A DNA stretch of 64,000 nt from Apiotrichum sp. Y4204 (taxonomy: Eukaryota > Basidiomycota > Tremellomycetes > Trichosporonales > Trichosporonaceae), in NCBI GenBank assembly GCA_025531455.1, contig JAMYHL010000060.1, positions 124,001-188,000 on the forward strand, given 5' to 3'. A program made the position numbers and the translations under genes. Under the pieces are notes generated by a model, which was not told where the DNA came from, ran no database searches, and worked only from the letters and a program-made list of their open reading frames with translations. How positions within the stretch are numbered: position 1 is the first letter of the stretch; each line of letters starts with the position of its first letter. Shown here one piece after another: positions 26,394-38,500 of the stretch.

Positions 26394-27823
26394 ATGTCCT
26401 CGCTCCCTCCCCGACCGAAACCCTGGGAGACAAAGTCGGCGGCAGAGGCCTCCACCACTCCCGCACCATCAGCCACCACCGCCGCACTCCCCGGTCTTCC
26501 AGCACCGTCCACCGACACAGTCGCGGCCACCAGCTCGACCGTCGCGCCGCGTCTCCCCGACCGTCCCACAGGTCTTACTTCCGACAACGCACTCACTAGC
26601 ACTTCCGGTACGTCTTGCTGAAAATGGAGCGCACGCGCCACCCGCGTGCTCGAGCGTCGCCGCTTGCCCACTTTCAGATCAAACGCTCTTCTTGCCGATG
26701 TCTTCGATGTTTGTACTCACACCACAGCTTACGGACGGACAGGATACGGGTCGTCCCCCTACGGACAGTCTTCATACGGCATGACTCCCTACGGTATGGG
26801 CGGGTACTCGTCGTACTCGTCCCCGTTTAGCCGAATGGGCGGCATGGGCGGCATGGGAGGGTACGGCGGGTATGGCAGCAGCTACGGAGGCTACGGCGGT
26901 GGATACGGCGGGTACGGTGGTATGGGAGGATACGGTGTAGGCGGCATGGGCATGCCCGGAGAGGTGCGTTGTTGCGAGCGGGCTGGACATGATTCTTTTG
27001 CTGACAACCCAGGGCTACCCGCCAAATCTCACCTCCTCGCTGCAGCAGTCTACGGCGCCCGCGTTTGCCGTTATTGAGTCGATCGTGACAGCCTTCACCT
27101 CGATGGCTCAGCTCGTAGAGTCGACATACATGGCAACACACTCGAGCTTCTTCGCCATGGTTGGCGTGGCGGACCAGCTCGGATCTCTCAAGACCTACCT
27201 CGGTCAGGTTCTTGGCGTATTTTCCATCATGCGCCTGGGCCGCCGCATCATCAACTGGCTGCGGGGTAAGAAGGTCGACACCTCGACAAGCGGCTGGGCC
27301 AACGAGTGGTCCAACGGCATTCCCGGCGGCAACACCCCGCGGCCATCCGCCAAGCCCCTGCTGCTCTTCCTCCTTTCTGCCGTCGGTCTTCCCTACCTCA
27401 TGAGCCGCCTCGTCAAGCTCCTGATGGCAAGCCAGCAGGCGCAGGCCGCCGCAAACGGCCAGCTCATGGAGGGCCCGAACGGCGTCATCGACCCCAACAA
27501 GCTCACCTTTGCGCGCGCGCGCTGGGAGTTCCGCCCTTCGGAGGAGTGGGAGCTCGCGCTCCAGCCCGACGAGATTGTCGCCGTCCTCGAACGCCGCGAC
27601 GCCGGAACAGGCGACTCGAACGAACTCGGGTGGTGGCGCGGCCGCACGCGCGACGGGCGCATGGGATGGTTCCCTGGAAACTATGTGAGTATTTCAGTGT
27701 GCGGTGTTTGCCCCCCTCAGCTGCAAAACACTGCTGACACGCCAGGTCGAGGTCATTAAGAAGCGCGAGGCCGGAGCCATGCCCGGTACAGGACCCGTGC
27801 CGCCTCCTCCAGTCCCCGTTTAA
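26394..27823 (+). CDS. PEX13: Peroxin 13, peroxisomal docking-complex membrane protein
   Basis: Part of the matrix-protein import docking complex with Pex14. Four exons: 26394-26607, 26728-26963, 27013-27684, 27746-27823; 399 residues. Residues 1-71 are Pro/Ser/Thr-rich. Residues 72-150 are a nearly pure Gly/Tyr/Met tract (repeats of GGYGGYG and GGMGG type), the YG domain proposed in other organisms to form the import meshwork. The middle has the conserved NLTSSLQQSTAPAFAVIESI segment and hydrophobic stretches. The SH3 domain is at about 317-378, with ARWEFRP, ELGWWRGR and GWFPGNY; its last strand is split by an intron. The first intron (120 bases) is predicted from frame and an ACAG acceptor, so a few residues at that junction are less sure. 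Confidence 0.94.
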
Positions 27824-28781
27824 GCGGAACTGAGAGGGGAGAAACGACATGTCGACTACAGTTGTCTGCAACGGCGGACAGGGAGTATCAACAGGCAGCA
27901 GCCTGCGAAACGAGCATAGGACACGACACATGCCTGCATTGTTGTGGCCACACATTGTCAAGAAGGTGCGATCGAGGGGCAGACAGGGCGTCAGCACAGC
28001 GCGGCAACGACGAGATGGGATCTGGATTTATTGTAGGTGTTCTCCGCAGACGACACCACACTAGAGCTGTAATCATACAATGTCATTGCGTACAGCACGC
28101 CTGGGGGAGATTATTGGGGCGAAGATTCGAGGTTGGCCACTAGCGCATCACTAACACGAACGGGCATTCGAAGCTCTATTGCCAGCCCACGTTTTCATTC
28201 TGACGTTTTCATTCTGACTGGGGTGTGGCATGCTGACTTGCTTGCTCTCTATATATGTGCCAGAGCCAGAGCTGTTCTCACGGCGATTTGTTCCATGGTA
28301 GCAACGGCGTGCCCAGTTCCCCCTTCTGCGTGCCTACTATGCCAGTTCGTTCCGCACCGCGCCCAAGCTTTGCCGAGTGCTTCAGGCTTTCGGGTTGCTG
28401 ACGGCCGAAATGCAGCGGATATTTGGGTGCGAAATGCTCTGTCCAGGATTGGACGTAGATTAGCATATTCATGTCTCATGTCTCCATCGAGGTTGTCACC
28501 GATTACGGAGAACTGCTCCATGCTCCATCGCATCCATCGCATGCTCCGCAGTGTGGGAGAGCAACCTCCCAGTCGCATGCATATTCTGCGCCGCAGCTCG
28601 CTTGCTGTCGTCATTCTCCGGGATGGAATGCACATATAGGACGGTGGCTATTGGTCGAAGCGGCGCGACGTCATCGGCAGCCCACTACTCCGCTACTCGG
28701 AGCACTACAACAGTCGGACACCGTGCTAACAACACTGTACCATTTCCCACATCCCCATCCTCTGAAGCTTCGGCGCCGCTC
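27824..28781. other. Spacer before the Rieske flavoprotein gene
   Basis: 958 bases. A TATATAT stretch lies near 28249, about 530 bases before the next start, too far for a simple TATA unless an upstream leader exists. Short open frames on both strands show no motifs. Confidence 0.45.
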
Positions 28782-30674
28782 ATGCCTATCGCTCGAACTC
28801 TGCTCACCGTCCCCGCTGCCCGTCTCCTTCCCCGACTCTCCACTGTAGCCCCCAGAGCCCTCCGTCTGTATTCTACGTCCACCATGTCCAAGACGCTCGC
28901 TGTCCTCGATGCCGCCGAGCTGGCGGACGGCAAGATGAAGGCCGTCGAGTTTGACGGCGGCAAGGTCCTCCTCTCGAAGATTAATGGCGAGGTGGTGGGT
29001 ACATAGGTGTGATTTACAGGAACTGATCGCAGCACGCCACGTCTGCCCACTGCACGCATGTGAGTCCAGAGATTGTTCTTCCAAGATAGATGCTGATGAC
29101 AGTACGGCGCACCGCTCGAGAGTGCGTACCTCCGATATTCTTGTGCTGATTCCCAGAGGGCGTTCTCTCCGCTGACGGCCGTGTCGTCTGCCCATGGCAC
29201 GGCGGTAGGTGCTATCTCCTTCCTTCCTACTGACGGCAGCGTGTTTCGATCTGTGTACCGGCGACATCGAGGACGCACCCGGCCTTGACTCGCTGTACAA
29301 GTACAAGGCGGAGATCAAGGACGGCAAGATCTTCGTGACGGCGCCCGAGAGTGAGATCAAGTCCAAGGTCGGCCGCGTAATCCCCAAGGCGCGCAAGCCC
29401 GTCGTAACCACGGAGAAGGAGACGGTCGTGATTGTCGGCGGTGGCTCGGGCGGCATTCACACCATCGAGAGCCTCCGCGAGCACAACTATGCCGGCGACA
29501 TTGTGCTTATTTCCCAGGAGCCGTATGCGCCTATTGACAGGTACGTGGAGAGTGTGTCCCATATCTGTTTCTGACAGCCAGGACCAAGCTGTCCAAGGCG
29601 CTCATTGACGACCCGAACAAGATTGAGTGGCGCAAGCCCGCCGAGCTCGAGAATGACTTTGGCGTCAAGCTCCACCTCTCGACGACAGTCAAGAGCATTG
29701 ACACGGCGGGACAGAGCGTTACCCTCGAGTCTGGCGAGAAGGTCAAGTACGACAAGCTTGTGCTCTCGCCTGGTGCCACCCCGCGCCGCATCCCCATCCC
29801 CGGTGCGGACCTCGACGGCGTGATTACAATCCGCACGACCGAGGACATCAAGAAGATCACGTCCGCGCTCGGCCCTGACGCGGACCTCATTATCATTGGC
29901 ACGTCGTTTATCGGCCTCGAGGCCGCGGGCGCGCTCGCAAAGAAGGAGCACAAGAGCCTGACTGTCGTGGGCGTCGACGAGGTGCCGTTTGAGAAGATGC
30001 TGAGCCGCGAGCTCGGCGAGGCCATCGTCGCCAACTTTGAGTCGCAGGGCGTCAAGTTCCACCGCGGCGCGCAGGTCGAGAAGATTGCAGGTGAGGGCGG
30101 CAAGGCCTCGGCACTGCACGTCAAGGGCATGGACCCGCTGCCCGCCACGCTGGTGATTATGGGTACGGGTGTCGCGCCTGCGACCTCGTTCCTCAAGGAA
30201 TCGTTTACGCTCGAGAAGGACGGCGGCATCAAGGTCGACGACTGCCTCCGCGTCCCCGGTGCCAAGAACGTGTTTGCCATTGGCGACATTGCACACTACC
30301 CCCAGTTCCCGGACGGCCACTCGCGCCGCGTCGAGCACTGGAACGTTGCGGGCAACCACGGCCGCCACGTCGCGGAGACCATTGCTGGCACCCCCGCGCC
30401 GTACCGCCGCGTACCCATCTTCTGGTCGTCGGTCGGCAAGGGCCTGCGCTACGTCGGCACCGGCGCGGAATTCACCGAGTCGTACCTCGACGGCAGCGCC
30501 CAGGACCTCAAGTTTGTGCTCTACCAGGCGGACAAGAACGGCAAGATTACCACTGTTGCATCCATGGGCCGCGACCCCTACGTCTCCAAGGCCTCGGAGC
30601 TCCTGCGCCTCGGCAAAATGCCGACTCTTGATAAGATTAAGGCCGGCACGAATATCCTCGAGATTGAATGCTAG
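28782..30674 (+). CDS. Rieske [2Fe-2S]/AIF-family NAD(P)H oxidoreductase (AIFM3/Nfrl-like), mitochondrial
   Basis: Predicted flavoprotein passing electrons from NAD(P)H through FAD to a Rieske centre. Six exons: 28782-28994, 29033-29059, 29103-29121, 29157-29204, 29240-29540, 29582-30674; 566 residues. Residues 1-34 are Arg/Leu/Ser-rich without acids, a mitochondrial presequence; a second in-frame ATG (28884, CCACCATGT context) could give a cytosolic form. Rieske ligands: C78-T-H80 and C98PWH101, brought together by the tiny exons 2-4. FAD site VVIVGGGSGGIHT; NAD site IIIGTSFIGLEAAG; the second FAD segment KNVFAIGDIAHYP. The C-terminal reductase-like domain follows. The family includes human AIFM3; the fungal role is not known. 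Confidence 0.93.
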
Positions 30675-30889
30675 ATGGAAGTGGCTGAAGAAGATATGCA
30701 TCAAGATTGTGTTTAACTTCGGGCATTAGTGCTGTGGTCCGGCCGCATGTGACAGGTGCAGCCTCGGTGTCTCCCAAAGCATGCAGACCATAGCGCAGCC
30801 CAATGTGATAATATCTCAATGTCGATCGAAGGTATCTCTTGTACATCTAAGACTGCTACTGCTGTACTGTAATTACTCTCCCACCACTC

Positions 30890-33714
30890 TCACACTTCGG
30901 CGGGCGTTCCCTGCTCCTCCTCCATTGCGCGCTTCTCACGGTCCATCCGATTCTGGAGATCGAAGATGCTTTGCTCCGTGCGCTCAATCTGCCTCTGAAG
31001 TTGGTCGCCCCGCTCGGGAAACGACTCTTGAAGACGCATCCAGCGGTCGATGCGATCAAAGAGCGCTGTAAGCTGCGTCTCGAGTTGGGCAATCCGCTCT
31101 TCGGCAGTGGCGGGTGGCTGGGGTGAGCCGGCCGATAACGACGGGCTGTTGCTCCCACGCTCGAACATGGACCTTGTGGGCGACTGGCGGAGTGCATCAA
31201 CGGCGGGTATGGGGGCCTGCGGCAAGACAGGCACTTGACCCACCAGCGGCGAGGTGGTCGTCGGCACGTAGGGGATGGCGCTCGGTACAGGTTGTCCCAA
31301 GGGTCCAAGTGTGTTGATCCCTAATCCTAATGACGATGGCGGTGGCACTGGCTGAGCTGCGTCCGCCATTGCCTGGGAGACGGCTCTCTCAACGGCATCG
31401 TCTATCCAAGGTGGGGTAGACACTGCTGATGATGGACCGGCGGGGCCCGGGACCCAGTGTGAGGGAGGGAAGCCCACCGAAGCCGCTGGCTCCATAGAAG
31501 CTCCTCCACCTGAGAGAGGATCGACTGCTGGAAGATCCAAAGGAATGGCTGTGGAAGGGTCGGTCGCGGATGAAGGCAATGTGGATCCCGAAGGCAACGA
31601 TTCCAGGTGGGACTCGGCTGCCATCCTGCTCGCAGGTGAGGCCGACCTACGATGCTCACGCGCGTCCGACGTATTCGGCACTGATGTTGCAGCCTCTGTT
31701 GTTCCACTGCTTTCCCCCATACCCGAATTTGGCTCTGCTGGTGGCTGGATCGGTGTCGACGCTGCAGGTAGTGGAGGAGATGGCACAGGCACATCTGCGT
31801 CTGGAGCGCGCAAACGCGAGGCAGAACGCGCATTGGCAATCGGATGCCAGTCGATGCGCAATCCCGTGGGCGTGATCAGATGCGCCACCGCGGTGGCCGG
31901 CGTGCGGAAACGACCGATTTGGGATGCGATCCACTGATCGAATGCTTCGCCGCTGCGAGACACCTGGAATTGTGAAGGGAACGGCACGACGATTGCACCA
32001 GGAGCCGAGAGGTTAAGGTCGGAATTGATCGTGACGGAAGGTCGTCTTCGAGGGGGTGCCGGTGCACCGGAAGCAGGTGGGGAGGGGCTATCGTCGATGA
32101 CAATTGCCTCGGGCGTCTTCTTGCGTGGACCAGGTATAATCTCAATTATGTCGTCGTCCGAGTCGTCATCAAGGGGACGAGGGGTGTTGATCAAAACCCA
32201 GTCCAAGCCTAACCCATCCTGACGCCACTTTGTGGCAATCACTTTCTTCCCCTTGGCTTCCAACTCTCTCCGGAGACGCTTCACGAAGGCGTTCCTGATT
32301 ATGTTGCGATCCTTCTTGGCCTTAGGACGAGGGACATCTTGCGCAAGCTCCCAGCACTTAGCAGGAAGCTCTTCAGGTCTACAGTCAGAATAACAGCAGC
32401 AAATCAACGTACTTGAGCCACATTACCCCTTCCTGACGAGAACGAGAGGGCGGCGGTGGTGACGATCTTGGTGGAGTGGAAGATTCCATGAGATGAAGTG
32501 GTTTAATGTCCTCCGGCTCTTGCGGTGTTGAGGGTATGTGAGCGGGTGCGATTTGCGGCGTGGAGGGGAGTTGAGAAGTGGAGTCGTGAGGAGGTTCAGG
32601 GCTAGCGCTGGACGTAGCCCATGTTGGAGCGCGTGTAGCTGTTGATGGACCAGCGCTGTAAGGTATGGGGTCTTGTGAATGCAAAGTGGATTGATGATGC
32701 AATGCGAAATCATGCGGGTGCGTGGGGGGCATCAGAGGCGGAGACCCGGGGGTCGGCGGTGGTTGAGGTAATGGGTCATTCTTGCGTGGGTTGTGATTCT
32801 TAGGCTTGAATCTCGGAGGAGCTGGTGCTGGCACTGATGGAGCGGGAGGCGATTGCACAACTGGCGGAGGAGGCGGAACAGGATCATCCTCCCTGATGTT
32901 CCGATTTCGTGGTTTGAACTTGGGTGGACGAGCCGGCGGTGGTTCCTCCAACAATGGGGATGTTTGTTTACGCTTGTTCCGCTCAGACGAGGACGGACCT
33001 GGGACATCCAGTGCTGTAGATGGAACGCGCGACCTTGAAGAGCCATGGGTCTCCGAGTTGGGAAGACCACGAAGTCGCAGCGCACCTTTGGGGGACGACA
33101 CCATCTCAACATCCGACGAGGGTTCAGGTTGGAGCATCGTAGCGGGTTGAGATGGCGAGTAACTGGGGTTGGTTGATGAAGGAGGTCATGACCCACCGGA
33201 AATTGTGAAACGGAGGCGAAGCCGGTGGAGAGGGACTTCGCTGAAGAAGGGATTGAAGAGATGGAAGGCTTGACCTGCGACTTGGCTCGCCTGTGTCTTG
33301 ATCCCCTTGCCGTGCCCGATCGCGTTGACGGGAAGAGCCTTGCGATGAGTCGCTTCTCCGCTCTTTTTCTTTCCGTTTGCCCTTGTCGTTTCGTGGTGAT
33401 GGTGGTCGATGTCCTCCACGTCCGGATTTTCCGCCTCCTCTCCCACCACTACTCCCTGGGCCGCCTCCTCTTCCACCCCTGGGTCGTCCCTCGTCCCTCA
33501 CGGCGCCGACTCTTGGAGGAAGGCCATGGTTGCGATCGGCGCGACCTGCGTAACCTCCCCCTCTTCCCCATCCTCCTCTTGTCTTCTTCCTTCCTAATGT
33601 CCCGACTTGTGGTGGACCAAAATCGGCTACCCGCTTGAGTTTGCCTCTTGCTATGACGGCCCCATCTTCAGGCTGTATCGGGGCCTTTGTTCCTCCCTTC
33701 CCGTGTCCGCTCAT
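30890..33714 (-). CDS. Large proline-rich disordered protein of unknown function with RGG box and C-terminal coiled coil
   Basis: Not recognised. Exons in transcript order: 33197-33714, 32413-33162, 30890-32378; 918 residues, both junctions in frame with GTGGGT/GTACGT donors. Residues 1-172: Lys/Gly/Arg-rich with RGGRGGGPG and SGRGG, an RGG-type RNA-binding-like region. Residues 173-415: Pro-rich, with a repeated unit of the form P-x-F-K-P-x-N-x-N-x-R (coded near 32,800 and 32,900). Residues about 416-485: the only ordered-looking module, basic and helical, rich in Trp/Lys (AFVKRLRRELEAKGKKVIATKW). Then acidic DDDSDDDIIEIIPGP and a long Pro/Ser linker. Residues about 845-910: a heptad coiled coil starting AEERIAQLETQLTALFDRI. 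The start is the first ATG before MSGHGKGG; the upstream extension is Thr/His-rich and looks like UTR. It could be an RNA-binding scaffold or a domesticated Gag-like protein; neither is shown. Confidence 0.75.
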
Positions 33715-34338
33715 GGCTGGGATCGCACGGAGAGGCCACGGACGAGCGCGGAGGAGGCGGAGAGGGGCCGAGATTGAGGCTGATGAGGATGGCGAGTGCC
33801 CCAGAGCGGATTGATTTGTGTTATCTTCGTGTCTTTGTGTTGTTGTTGTTGAGAGATTGTGGTGCGAGAGCAGAGACAAGATTGGCACCCCACACGGTAC
33901 CACGGGTCCAGAACCGTGACAGCAGCGGCGACGGCGGCAATTCCAAGTTGATTTTTGACTGCATTGATTGCAAGCGATTGCAGGCATACAGTAGAGAGTG
34001 GTGGCAAAAAAAGGAATGGCCCTCAATGCTATGAATGCAGCAAAGAAATGACGTTTACTTTGATAACATCCGTTTGTCGCGTGAGCTGCACGCTAGTTAC
34101 AATATAATCACGTGACAATGATCTCTGAATGCTGGATCGCTGGATGTCGTCGATGCCCTTCGGTTGCCCGGACGATCCTGGAACAACAAAAGAACATGCT
34201 TGTCCTTTTCTGCACTCAAATTCAGTCTTCCACTCAATCTCCTAACTGGAATGCCGGATCGGATGACAATAAGACCACAGCTGCACAGCTGAGCTCGCGT
34301 GAGCGTGTCGGAATCGTAATTGACGGTGTTCTCGGCTC

Positions 34339-34371
34339 ATGGTCCGCGTAGGCAGGGTATTAGTGGCCAAC
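34339..34371 (+). repeat. Short dispersed repeat, copy A
   Basis: About 33 bases starting CATGG and ending ATTAGTGGCCAAC. It resembles, in the same orientation, the segment 46749-46781, with the last 13 bases identical. Flanks of the two copies do not align. Confidence 0.4.
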
Positions 34372-34593
34372 CTTCCTTTCATTCCCACGACAAAGCGCGA
34401 CGCCACCGACCTGGCCTCATGCACCCAGTCCGACTTTCCGCTCTTCGGATTCGAGGCCTGTCACTTGGTTGTTCGCGATGGTAATCTAAGGAACATGGCT
34501 TGACCACGGTGACGGCGTTGGTGCACAGCCTCAGCACAACAGCACTCCTCTTCGAGTAAGCTGGCGGCCGCGAGGCATTTGTGGCGTTCAGAA

Positions 34594-34648
34594 GTGTGTG
34601 TGTGTGTGTGTAAGAGAGGTCCGTGGCCTACCGTGTGTGTGTGTGTGG
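34594..34648. repeat. Two neighbouring GT microsatellites
   Basis: (GT)9 at 34594-34611 and a second run of about seven GT at 34633-34647, separated by 21 bases of unique sequence. Only dinucleotide tracts of this length noticed in the window. Confidence 0.85.
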
Positions 34649-34873
34649 GATCCTCCAGTCTTTTGCTGTTCATGACATCTACCGTTCTTTTTGTCCTTAA
34701 CTCAACAACCCCGATGACCGGTTCGCATCCGCCCTCTTCGCCATTCCTTGCTGCGAGGATGCCATCGTCGACAGGCTCATCTTAACTGTACTCTTTCATT
34801 CTCTACTGACTCGTGCCACTTGCAGCTACTCAAACAGCACCAACTTGGAACGATATCCTCAACGATCTTCAGG

Positions 34874-35520
34874 ATGCTGTTCCTCCGCTTCGTTGTCACT
34901 CTGCCCCTCTTCCTGGTCGCGGTTGTGCTTGCCGCACCAGCAAGCAACCCAGTGAGCAAGCAGTACAACTTCGATCTATCTCGCGACATCTCCAGTGAAT
35001 CCATGGTTTTCCCGCACCGTGATTACAGGCGGTAGATGCTAACCCGCCTACAGACTGCTTCGTCAGCTGCCACGCTCTTGTGACAGGGTCCGTCCGTCTG
35101 CCGAACCGCAGCACAAACTTCATTTTCTCAATCACCGAGAACTGCAAATATTCGGTGAGCTTCCGCAGGAACTTGCAGTGACACAGCTCATCTAACGTAC
35201 AGACATGGGTTGCCCTCGTCTCCAACTGCCTTCCGACCAAATGTATCTCTGCCCCCGACTTCGCGTATGCTCTCGAGTACGGAACACACTTCTGTAAACG
35301 CGCCGGAGTCGATGTCACTTTCATCATGCCGCCATGGTTCCGCGATAGTCCCGGAGGGAAATGGTACAAGTGAGTCACACGGGTTTTAGTCAAGCAAGGG
35401 GCACTGACACGCTTCAGTGCGACCCTTCTCGCTGCGGCCTCGTCGGGTCAGCCCAAGCTCGCAGTGCCCGTGGCACCGGTTGCAGTCGCGGCTCTCGCGG
35501 TGTCTCTCGTGGCACTTTGA
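34874..35520 (+). CDS. Small secreted CFEM-like protein with GPI-type C-terminus
   Basis: Predicted cell-surface or secreted protein. Exons: 34874-35018, 35054-35154, 35203-35369, 35418-35520; 171 residues, all junctions in frame. Residues 1-20 are a signal peptide (MLFLRFVVTLPLFLVAVVLA, cut before AP). Residues 50-115 hold CFVSC, ENCKYS, NCLPTKC and a final FCKRAG. Spacing of the second half matches the end of the CFEM domain (C-x4-C-x16-C-x3-G), a fungal fold often used for heme capture or adhesion. Only six cysteines (50, 54, 79, 91, 96, 113) are present where CFEM has eight. The tail is Ala/Val-rich and hydrophobic to the last residue (LAVPVAPVAVAALAVSLVAL), as in GPI-anchored proteins. 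The first intron is only 35 bases. CFEM membership is inferred; heme-binding is not shown. Confidence 0.8.
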
Positions 35521-38500
35521 CCATCGATCCGAATGATCCTTTCATGATTTCTCAAGTCTTTCGTGTGTACAATACAATCTTCAGTTTCGTTGTGAAGTAC
35601 ATGGGGATAACGCACATCTGCAGTCTGTGATGAACAATAGGTCTGGAAAGCCGTATGGTATACCCATACAGGTGTCCAGAAGCGAGACCAGATGGAGATT
35701 TGAACATGGATACTCATTCATCGTACTGAACCCTCCTTTGACTTTCTCACTCAATGCTAACAAACCGCTGCTTCTCCATCATTACCACGACGGAAAGACA
35801 CAATAACTGGTGCTCTGTCCCAAATGTACAGACACACTCTTCCCAACAACGCGAAGCTCATTGGTTAACAGCCGCGCGAACTGATTCAGCCCATGTATCA
35901 ACTCACACCGCATCGCGTCACGGAAATCGGTACCTGGATCTGAGAAGTACAGTAATGGAGTCCCATGCTGTGAGTTGAGAGGTACACATGGCGAACAACT
36001 ACACCGAAAGGTGATTGCCAACTACTTATCACCTATCTTATCAGAAAACAGGCCGTCTGCGTTTCGCATTCTCCACGTGACGCATCAGCGTGTCGAGGTG
36101 GTGTGAATGCCAGCCTCCCAAGGACTCCTCGAGAAAGCAACTCGGAGGATCGAAGGGCATGGGAACTACAATCGTTAAAATGACATGTCGCATCAGGTCG
36201 CATCAGATCTCGACCTCTTGAACGGTGGCTGATGAAGCGTCTTCACCAGTCCGTTCCCGAAACGACACGTATGGCCTTCTGCGACTACTACTGTACTTTG
36301 ACTCCTTTCCCTGGTGATTAACCTTACGAGCGCTCTCAACTAGGGATCGCGCACGAAACTTCAGGCGTAAACTGATATGCTCTTGGCCCTTGGAACCCCT
36401 CAACGTGGGATCCAGGGGAAGGCGGGTGAGAAACGAGCTGTGGAACAAGAGGAGACATGTACGCACATGTGCCTCTACACAAACCTAGTCTCATCCGAGT
36501 ATCAGCCTAGAGGGGAAGTAACGCGTCGGCGACGCGTGAGTGTCAATGGGCACTGTTGGGAATCTGGGAATCTCGGAACTGTTGTTCCGCACCCAAAAAT
36601 GTGCGGAAACGATCCCCGCAGACTATTGTGACGCAACGGGACTTGACTTTCCCCCGTCGAGTGATTTTGTAACAGACATCGGGCATCTCACGAAACAAAG
36701 CCTGGGAGCTCCGTACCTGTACAAACAATCTTGTTTGCGGTGTCGGCCCGTTACACCATTTACCAGACGCGTGGGAGTCGCACTTGCGTTGTTGCCGTCG
36801 GGTCGTGTCTGCGACGAGCTGGCACAATGAGCACAATCGGCCACATTGCAGTTGCGATCGGGCCGTAGCAAAGCACCAACGTCCCGGTCCCGTCTCTCCA
36901 AATGTGAATTGTTTCCAGTCACTCCAGGAATTAGCTTATCTCGTTGATTATCGATTACGGTTGTTGTCTGTCGCCAACTGGGCGCCACTGATATGATCGA
37001 TATGAGGCTGCACACTAGCGTGTGGATATGTGAACACCACGCACTCGGGCCTTAATTGGCATCGACAACAACCTATACCACATTAAGCCAGTACGATTAG
37101 CATGCTTACAAGACAGTCGCAGGTCGGACGCGATTTCAAGGCTAGTAAGGAATGTTCGCTTTCGCGATCACTAGAGCGCCAAGCCATCCCGTTCGAGGTC
37201 ACCAGACTTATTGCGGCTGGAACATGCGACAGTCTGTCCGATCCCATCGTAGAAGTGCTACTAACAGAGGTTAAGGTCAACCTTGTCGGAGGAAGGAGCT
37301 TTTAAAGTTTGTGGATGTGCATGTGGCCGCCCTGGGACGGCATGACGACAGCCGCGCCTTCGCTGGCTTGGCGCCTTTGTAGGGCAAGTTCAGCCGCAGA
37401 TCGGCATACGACTTCGGAATACTCGTAGCAAGCGCCATTGTTCCATTGCGTTTAACAGCAATTCAATATCAGGTGGCAACGAGGAGAACAACGAGGAGGA
37501 AGTCGCCAGGTGCCGTCCACCCAATACGACAGCAATCTAGTAGCACTGCAAACCGTTCAGCGCGGCCCGAAGGACGTGGATCCGAGCTCTTCGTCCACTT
37601 ATGTTCTCTTTCCATTCAGGAAGCGAACCAGCCGCCCAGAGGCTGCGGACTGGTCGTGTGACCGTTCAAGAATTCCGAGCCACTGCTTCCATCCGTCGTA
37701 TTGCAGTAACAGGTGGGCGAACGCGGATGTGGCTAGTTTTAGTGTCATTCAGCGTTGTTGGTGGATTGTCTCTTGGGCAATGGTCCAGCTGACCTATCTT
37801 ACATTCGGTTCCCGGTCGTTATAGTTCATGCTCGGCTTCCAAGCGCCCCCGTTAGGTTTAGCTCATACGCAGTCCACATGCCTCGCTCCACAATGCCGTT
37901 CCGCGGCGCACAAGTGTATTACAACCTGGGCAGTCGCCGTCCCACAAGGCCACTAGGGCGACGTTCCACGAGCAGTACACTCACGCCCGTGCTGCCGGCA
38001 ATGCATTTTTCTGTACTTATTGTTATCTGCAGCTCAGAATGTGCTCTGCGTGTGAGTATGAGTGCCTGTAAGTTCCTGGAATGTTCCTGGTTGACGGGGA
38101 GTCGTTTCCATAGCTTTTGGTCGTGACTCTCGGACCTTTTGTCGCTCTTCCCCCTAGTACAGTGAGAGATGGTAAGCACAGTGCATGCCTCTGTTCGATC
38201 TCGTACCTCACTCCGTGCCTCTTGTGGCCTGATCGCGGCCCCCGCTTGCTTCCAGGATGACTATTGCCCAAAATCTCTCCGGTTAATGATGAGAGATCGA
38301 GGGGCATCACAGGCACTGTTGGACCAACCCACGGTACATACCGCAGCGAAGCGAAGTCAGCCGGCCACTTGAGCGAGATTCTGATCCATGTCGACGGCCA
38401 CCAAGTGCCCAGTGGCGACCATGGGGGGGTTCACAGCATCTCGCAAAGGACGCCACGGAGCCACGGAGGGTGTCCCAGAATACTAGAACGCCAGCATCGT

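Larger units (their letters stand above)
33715..34873. other. Divergent spacer with GT microsatellites
   Basis: Lies between the proline-rich gene (minus) and the CFEM-like gene (plus). It holds two GT tracts (below) and one copy of a short dispersed repeat (34339-34371). No other gene supported. Confidence 0.5.

Noticed and set aside
33715..34026. Upstream in-frame extension of the proline-rich protein
   Set aside because: The frame stays open, but the sequence is His/Thr/Gln-rich like leader DNA. The ATG at 33714 begins the Lys/Gly-rich body.
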